Assembly (NCBI GenBank): GCA_040218535.1
Contig: JAVJRG010000005.1
Span: 1,240,001-1,304,000 of the forward strand
Direction: 5' to 3'
DNA from: Lacipirellulaceae bacterium
GTDB lineage: Bacteria; Planctomycetota; Planctomycetia; Pirellulales; Lacipirellulaceae
Length of the DNA: 64,000 nt
The notes below the pieces were generated by a model. That model had not been told where the DNA came from. It made no database searches and saw nothing but the letters and a program-made list of their open reading frames with translations. Below, in pieces: positions 59,037 to 64,000 of this stretch (position 1 is its first letter; each line of letters opens with the position of its first letter). The translations under genes were made by a program, and so were the position numbers.

Positions 59037-59477
59037 GTGAGCAAGCGACGCGGATTTACACTGATCGAACTAGTAGTCGTTATCCTGATCTTGGGCATTC
59101 TCGCGGGCGTAGCAGCCCCGCGATTGTTCCAAGCCTCGGAAGAAGCAGCTGATAATGGGTTGAGGCAAACTCTCACGGTCGTGCGAGATGCACTTGAGTT
59201 GTTCGCTGCTCGTAATGGTGGTGCGACGCCTCGAACGGACACTGTCGCTAACTTTCACACAGATCTGCAACCTTTTTTGAGGGGTGATTTTCCGATCTGC
59301 CCTGTCGGACCTCCAGCTGCCCAGAATAATGGCGTCGAGTTTGTGAGCGGGTCAAGCACCACAGGCAATGCTTCGCCAACAACTGGATGGAAATATAACT
59401 CGACCTTGAACGAGTTTATCTGCAATAACTCGAACGCGACGGCTAGTGACAACACCATCACCTACGATCAACTGTAG
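59037..59477 (+). CDS. Type II secretion/type IV pilus prepilin (GspG-like)
   Basis: 146 residues. MSKRRG is the leader, cut after Gly6; the mature protein begins FTLIELVVVILILGILAG with Glu at position 5. The C-terminal part holds two Cys (CPVG and ICNN). Length and the loop after the helix fit the major pseudopilin GspG or a minor pilin; a choice cannot be made. GTG start with GGAGG seven bases upstream. First gene of the operon-like series that ends with the assembly ATPase. Confidence 0.85.
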   Translation: MSKRRGFTLIELVVVILILGILAGVAAPRLFQASEEAADNGLRQTLTVVRDALELFAARNGGATPRTDTVANFHTDLQPFLRGDFPICPVGPPAAQNNGVEFVSGSSTTGNASPTTGWKYNSTLNEFICNNSNATASDNTITYDQL

Positions 59478-59512
59478 GAAGTCGGGGACGTCCAAGCGAG
59501 GGCAGGAAAGCG

Positions 59513-59935
59513 ATGAGTACGAAACTCGAACAACTTGAAACCGCTGGAAACCAGTCGACTATGTCACGGCTGCTGATTGTCGACGACAACGTCGCCCTAG
59601 CTCGAGTTACGCAGTTCGCTTTTGATAAGGCAGGTTTCGATACCAAAACCGCATGTAATGGTGCGGTCGCTCTCGAGCTTGCTCGCAATGAATCGTTCGA
59701 CATGGTCATCACCGACCAACAGATGCCTGTGATGAGCGGCACCGAATTGTGCCGCGAATTACGTGTCATTGAAGAGTACGCCCAAACCCCCATCGTCATG
59801 CTCACGGCGAAGGGCTTGGAGCTAGAGCTCGACCAGCTTCGGGAAGAATTGGACATCCAGGCGATTTTCCCGAAGCCGTTTAGCCCTTCTTCGATTGTTG
59901 AAGCCGTTCAGAAGATGCTCGCTGTCGCTGTTTAG
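59513..59935 (+). CDS. Single-domain response regulator
   Basis: 140 residues. CheY-like receiver with LLIVDDN (20-26), phospho-acceptor Asp68 (VITDQQMP), the Thr in VMLTAKG and the Lys in FPKPFSP. All switch residues are present and there is no output domain. AGGA is five bases before the ATG. It lies 35 bases after the prepilin gene and 90 before the histidine kinase, its probable partner. Confidence 0.88.
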   Translation: MSTKLEQLETAGNQSTMSRLLIVDDNVALARVTQFAFDKAGFDTKTACNGAVALELARNESFDMVITDQQMPVMSGTELCRELRVIEEYAQTPIVMLTAKGLELELDQLREELDIQAIFPKPFSPSSIVEAVQKMLAVAV

Positions 59936-60025
59936 TCCCTTGCATCCTTCGTGAGGTTTTACCTGCAGAAAGCCGACTGAAACCATTTTCCCCCTCCCCA
60001 CCAAGTCTCTCACGCGGGTATTGCC

Positions 60026-61882
60026 GTGATCAGTCGAAAGCAAAATCTCGGACTACCTCGGCAAGTCGTCGCGTGGTACCTCTTTTTTTGTTTGGCAGCC
60101 GTCTGTTGGCTCGCCATGGGCCTTCTCGACGCTTCGCACGAAGTCGTTACGAAACGGCAGGCGGAATCCTCCGTTTCTCGGCTAGCACGAGCCGTTTCCA
60201 GCATGGAGAGCAGCTACAGACAGCACCAGTGGCAAGGGCTTGATCTCGTCCTGACCCAACTCCGATCGCAAGGTCAGTTTACTTATTGCTCGCTCTTGGA
60301 TTTGGACGAAGTCGCCGTTGCCGATACCCGCGAAAACATGGTCGGCGTGGTCGCGATCGAACCAGAAGGCACCGTCATTGAGGAGGCCGGTGTTTGGGGG
60401 ACTCGTGTCAGACAAGACTCTGGGTTGGTACTCACTGAGTACCGTGTTCCACTGTTCTCCGCGGGAGAAAACTTTGGCACGTTGGTCGCAGCAAATGCCC
60501 AGGCAAACTCCTTCGCCTCGTTTGCGGAAACGATCAACGCGGCACCCAGCGCAGTGGCGATTCCTGTGCTCCTCATCCTCGGGGGCGGGATCCTCCTTGC
60601 CAGACTTACGCGAGCAGCCGCAACCGTCGAATCGCAACTTCAGGAGATTGCTGCAACCGTGCCTGGAGAACCAGTCCAAATTACGGAAGTTTCTGCCGAT
60701 GACCTTACCACGATAGGGTGGAACCGACTCGTTGAGACGGTCAACTCTTTGAACAGCAGTTCCGGATCGATTCCACTAGCAGAACGTATTGCAGCATTGG
60801 CCTCAGACAATACGAATGATCAGTTGGCTGAAGCACTCAACGCCCTAAGTGAAGGAATCGCGTTGACCGATGCGAATGGGCGTTTGCAATTTGCCAACGG
60901 AGCGCTGAAAGGATTGCTTGACTGTGAGGACGCCTTCAACTCTGAGGCTCCGTTTCACGAACATTTGCAGAATCTTGTCGAAGAGCTCAAAGATGAAGAC
61001 GCCTTCGAAGAACAAACTCGGGGACGCCATGTCGCCACCGAAGCAACCCGGACCGTCAATGGCATGCCTCACGTGATTCGCATCGTACGCGAGCCGAATG
61101 TATCGGGTGAGGCTCCCGAGGAGTCACCGGGTCACGTCTGGTTAGTCCGCGATGTAACACAGCAAAAACTAGCTGAGAAGTCCCGCGATCGATTCCTGGA
61201 TGCTGCCACACACGAGTTGAGAACTCCGCTCGCCAATATTAAGGCTTACGCAGAAACCCTCGCCGGGGCTGACTCTCTCGAGATTGAGCAACAGAAAGAG
61301 TTTTGCAACACGATCAACAGTGAAGTAACGCGGCTTTCGCGATTCGTCGACGACCTGCTCAGCATCAGCAGCCTAGAAGTCGGTTCGTTGACGGTCGATT
61401 TGCGTCCAACAGATATGAAACGCGTGTTTGACGAAGTGCTCGATAAGATCCGACCCTTACTCGGCCAGAAAGGGCACACGTTGGACGTACGGCTGCCCGA
61501 GAAGCTCGGCGAAATGCGGGTCGACAAAGACAAAGTCATCGCCGTGCTCGTCAATCTGCTCGGTAATGCCGCCAAGTACACACCGAAGGGAGGCCACATT
61601 GGCCTGAAAGTCAAACGTCTTGAGAACGGCCTGCAGATCGCCGTCGAAGATTCAGGCGTGGGAATTGCCCCGGAAGAAAAGGAAAAAGTCTTCGAGAAGT
61701 TCTTCCGTAGTGAAGACCCCCGGGTTCAAGGCGAAACAGGCTCCGGCTTAGGGCTCTCGCTCGCGCGTGAAGTCGCACGCATGCATGGTGGCGAGATCAC
61801 CTGTGACAGCGTGATCAACGAAGGCACCACCTTTACGTTTGATCTGCCCAACGCTGAGGAGGTTTCTCATGCTCGCCGTTGA
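60026..61882 (+). CDS. Membrane sensor histidine kinase
   Basis: 618 residues. Helix about 14-34, periplasmic domain (35-175), helix about 175-195, a HAMP-like stretch, a PAS-like domain (about 275-375), then the kinase core: H-box His396 in ATHELRTPLANIKAY, N-box NLLGNAAKYTPKGG, DSGVGIAPEE and TGSGLGLSLA. GTG start. Its stop overlaps the STAS gene by 14 bases, suggesting translational coupling. Confidence 0.9.
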   Translation: MISRKQNLGLPRQVVAWYLFFCLAAVCWLAMGLLDASHEVVTKRQAESSVSRLARAVSSMESSYRQHQWQGLDLVLTQLRSQGQFTYCSLLDLDEVAVADTRENMVGVVAIEPEGTVIEEAGVWGTRVRQDSGLVLTEYRVPLFSAGENFGTLVAANAQANSFASFAETINAAPSAVAIPVLLILGGGILLARLTRAAATVESQLQEIAATVPGEPVQITEVSADDLTTIGWNRLVETVNSLNSSSGSIPLAERIAALASDNTNDQLAEALNALSEGIALTDANGRLQFANGALKGLLDCEDAFNSEAPFHEHLQNLVEELKDEDAFEEQTRGRHVATEATRTVNGMPHVIRIVREPNVSGEAPEESPGHVWLVRDVTQQKLAEKSRDRFLDAATHELRTPLANIKAYAETLAGADSLEIEQQKEFCNTINSEVTRLSRFVDDLLSISSLEVGSLTVDLRPTDMKRVFDEVLDKIRPLLGQKGHTLDVRLPEKLGEMRVDKDKVIAVLVNLLGNAAKYTPKGGHIGLKVKRLENGLQIAVEDSGVGIAPEEKEKVFEKFFRSEDPRVQGETGSGLGLSLAREVARMHGGEITCDSVINEGTTFTFDLPNAEEVSHARR

Positions 61883-62204
61883 GACCCAAGGCGCGGTCGA
61901 AGTGGTGAGCCTGAATGCACCGCTAGACTCTCAGAATGCCGATGAATTGGCCGAAAGCATCAGTCAGCGATGTGCGCATGGTCAGCCAGCGATCGTCATC
62001 GATCTTAAGAATACCCCGCTGATCGATAGTGCAGGTTTAGAATCGCTCGTCGACGTCCAGCAAATGGCCGCGAAACGAGGTGGCAGTGTCAAGCTAAGCG
62101 GGCCGAATCCGCTTTGTGCAGATATTCTTCACGTCAGTGGAATGAATCGCCGGTTTGAAGTCTTTGAAACGGCCAAAGCAGCCGTTGGGAGCTTTGCCGG
62201 ATGA
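61869..62204 (+). CDS. STAS domain protein (anti-sigma antagonist type)
   Basis: 111 residues, a single STAS domain. LKNTPLIDSAGLESLVDVQQ contains Ser54 in DSAGL, the usual phosphorylation site of SpoIIAA/RsbV-type proteins. No RsbW-type kinase gene is present in the window; the kinase gene upstream is a classical histidine kinase. ATG 61869 has GAGGAGG six bases upstream. It overlaps both neighbours: 14 bases with the kinase and 4 with the ATPase. Confidence 0.85.
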   Translation: MLAVETQGAVEVVSLNAPLDSQNADELAESISQRCAHGQPAIVIDLKNTPLIDSAGLESLVDVQQMAAKRGGSVKLSGPNPLCADILHVSGMNRRFEVFETAKAAVGSFAG

Positions 62205-63970
62205 CTCTCACCATTGATCAAGGCAACACCGACGAACAGCACCTAGCGGGACTTCTGCACGAAGCTCCTGAGGAGCAGCCTCTGCATAAGGGACCTCTCG
62301 GTCAACGCCTTATCCGGGCTAACTTGCTCGGCCAAGAAGAACTCGATACCGCGCTGAGCCAGCAGGCGGAAAGCGGCAAGAAGCTTGGCGAAACCTTGCT
62401 TGAGCTGGGCTTCGTCAGCGAAGACCAGTTGCTCCCTTTTATCGAGCAACAATTGGAAGTTCCAGCAGTCAGACTTCGTGATGGCTTGCTCGACCCGGTT
62501 GCCGTGCGGACTTTGCCGCGCTACTTGGCTGAAGAGTTCAACGTGCTGGCATTATTTCGCATTCACAACGAGCTGGTCCTTGCGACTGACGACCCGCACA
62601 ACCTCCTAGCAATCGACGCCGTCGAGCAGGCGACAGGACTAACTGTCCGTCCCGTTTTTGCTTTCGGTGCTGCCATCGAGCGTTTCGTCGGACGTGCTTA
62701 CGAAGAAGACTTTCAAGTCGATGCCGTTACGGCCGACCTCGATGATGCGGCTCTCGAACTTCGGGCGGACGCTGCAGACCTTGATATCGCTTCGGTCAAC
62801 GAGCTGGTTGATGGCAGCCCCATCATCAATCTCGTCAACTACTTAATGCTACAAGCTGTTCGCAAAGGGGCCAGCGATATTCACATTGAGCCTGGCCGAA
62901 AATCAGCGTCGGTTCGGTTCCGCATCGATGGCCAACTTGTCGAAATGCTGAAGCCACGGCGCGACATCTACCCGGCGATCGTTTCCCGTATCAAAGTGAT
63001 GGCGAAGCTCGACATTGCCGAGCATCGACAGCCCCAAGATGGCCGTTGTCAGGTGGTTGCCGAGGGCAAAGAAGTCGACCTTCGTATCTCGACTCTTCCA
63101 ACTGTGATGGGCGAAAAGGTGGTCATGCGTGTTCTCGACAAGGGCCGTCTCACCTTCGATCTTGATGAGTTGGGAATCAACTTAGAGACACTGACCACGC
63201 TCAAAAAACTTCTGAAAAAACCACACGGCTTGCTGCTCGTGACAGGCCCCACCGGTAGCGGTAAGACGACGACACTCTATTCAGCATTGGAACTGATCAA
63301 ATCGGTCACGCTCAACGCTGTCACTGTTGAAGACCCTGTCGAATATCAGGTTGAGCAGGTTAACCAGGTGCAAGTCGATTCGGCCCGAGGGGTTAGCTTC
63401 GCGGCAGCCCTTCGTTCGATCCTCCGACAAGACCCCGACGTCATCATGGTCGGTGAAATCCGTGATGCCGAAACGGCCCAAGTCGCCGTGCAAGCAGCAC
63501 TGACCGGTCACTTGGTGTTGAGCACCCTACATACCAACGACAGCGCCGGTGCAATCACACGAATGCTGGATATGGGCGTCGAGAGCTATAAACTCGCCGC
63601 TTCTTTAGTGGGCGTGATGGCCCAGCGGCTCGTGAGAACGATTTGCCCGCATTGTAGAACAACGCACTACGCGTCCGCTGAATACCTGGAGTCGCTCAAT
63701 TTCAAGGGCGACTCCCGTCGCAGTTTCGCCCGCGGTGAGGGATGCCACGAGTGTTTCGACACCGGCTACCAAGGCCGGACAGGCATCTATGAAGTGCTCC
63801 CCGTTACCTCCGAATTCCGAGCAATGATCGCCTCTGAAGAAGATGTCGATACGATCCGTCGGTGGCGCGACGATCAAGGTTTCGAATCGCTTCTGGCCGG
63901 AGGACTGAATCTAGCGGAGATGGAACAGACCAGTTTGGAAGAAGTAGCGCGTGTCGCCTTCTTCGATTAG
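62201..63970 (+). CDS. GspE/PilB type assembly ATPase
   Basis: 589 residues, hexameric motor of type II secretion or type IV pilus extension. N-terminal T2SSE-N domain (about 30-165) with GPLGQRLIRANLLGQEELDT; the ATPase has Walker A GPTGSGKTT (349-357), LRQDPDVIMVGEIRD for Walker B, and the zinc site CPHC and CHEC near 525-560. Full length. ATGA overlap with the STAS gene. The prepilin gene in the same series supports a secretion/pilus role. Bases 63971-64000 may begin the next gene (ATG at 63995). Confidence 0.93.
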   Translation: MTLTIDQGNTDEQHLAGLLHEAPEEQPLHKGPLGQRLIRANLLGQEELDTALSQQAESGKKLGETLLELGFVSEDQLLPFIEQQLEVPAVRLRDGLLDPVAVRTLPRYLAEEFNVLALFRIHNELVLATDDPHNLLAIDAVEQATGLTVRPVFAFGAAIERFVGRAYEEDFQVDAVTADLDDAALELRADAADLDIASVNELVDGSPIINLVNYLMLQAVRKGASDIHIEPGRKSASVRFRIDGQLVEMLKPRRDIYPAIVSRIKVMAKLDIAEHRQPQDGRCQVVAEGKEVDLRISTLPTVMGEKVVMRVLDKGRLTFDLDELGINLETLTTLKKLLKKPHGLLLVTGPTGSGKTTTLYSALELIKSVTLNAVTVEDPVEYQVEQVNQVQVDSARGVSFAAALRSILRQDPDVIMVGEIRDAETAQVAVQAALTGHLVLSTLHTNDSAGAITRMLDMGVESYKLAASLVGVMAQRLVRTICPHCRTTHYASAEYLESLNFKGDSRRSFARGEGCHECFDTGYQGRTGIYEVLPVTSEFRAMIASEEDVDTIRRWRDDQGFESLLAGGLNLAEMEQTSLEEVARVAFFD

Positions 63971-64000
63971 TACAGGACAAGACGAACAGGACCCATGTCA

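Noticed and set aside
63995-64000. Start of a further gene after gspE
   Set aside because: Only two codons are in the window; the spacing from AGGA is short, so the start cannot be judged.

Overview
The window looks like chromosomal DNA of a planctomycete, most likely of the order Pirellulales. The sequence evidence for this is a BBP7-type outer-membrane beta-barrel protein, two PEP-CTERM proteins with dockerin-like stretches, a giant secreted protease with the LEPR-like N-terminal motif, a sulfatase, a GxxExxY protein, a DUF2934 protein, two HD-GYP proteins and many palindromic intergenic repeats. The placement is inferred from gene content only. I saw no rRNA, tRNA, CRISPR array, prophage or intact insertion sequence.

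Layout. 1-5.4 kb: separate coenzyme A genes (coaC end, coaB), a DUF2934 gene, argC and argJ with a palindrome-flanked GxxExxY gene between them, and a TrkA-type potassium channel. 5.4-10.6 kb: cobalamin gene cobL/cbiET, glycogen debranching enzyme glgX, purM. 10.6-16.5 kb: a DsbD-like thiol reductase, a phosphotransferase, a P-II protein followed by a degenerate receiver, a ParE/RelE-type toxin-antitoxin pair, a membrane protein and yacG. 16.5-22.8 kb: a minus-strand chaperone block, in order of transcription groEL (Gly/Met tail), groES, groEL (no tail), dnaJ, grpE, fmdB. 23-27.3 kb: secreted GH10 xylanase, membrane HD-GYP protein, acidic protein. 27.7-34.5 kb: disordered membrane-anchored protein, an Mre11/SbcD-like protein with altered metal ligands and a YhaN/SbcC-like ATPase. 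34.5-40.4 kb: HigBA-like toxin-antitoxin pair, AI-2E family permease, GT2 glycosyltransferase plus multi-spanning partner, Sua5/TsaC. 40.5-46.2 kb: PEP-CTERM protein, sulfatase, RluA-type pseudouridine synthase, SDR, HflX. 46.4-53.5 kb: BBP7 barrel protein and a 1619-residue kexin-like protease, divergent across about 0.9 kb. 53.7-58.6 kb: dihydropyrimidinase-like amidohydrolase, MFS transporter, GAF/HD-GYP protein. 59.0-64.0 kb: prepilin, response regulator, histidine kinase, STAS protein and GspE/PilB ATPase, all on the plus strand and the last three with overlapping ends.

Most genes are housekeeping. The least explained parts are (i) the Mre11-like/YhaN-like pair, (ii) the signalling proteins joined to a type II secretion/type IV pilus ATPase, and (iii) a set of 71-91 bp inverted-repeat elements in gene gaps. 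The elements differ in sequence but share one design: two arms of 16-30 nt around a short spacer, with some arms themselves palindromic. One larger relative (460 bp) encloses the GxxExxY gene. Starts below are ATG unless stated; where a nearer ATG or ribosome-binding site argues against the longest reading frame, the shorter start is given.
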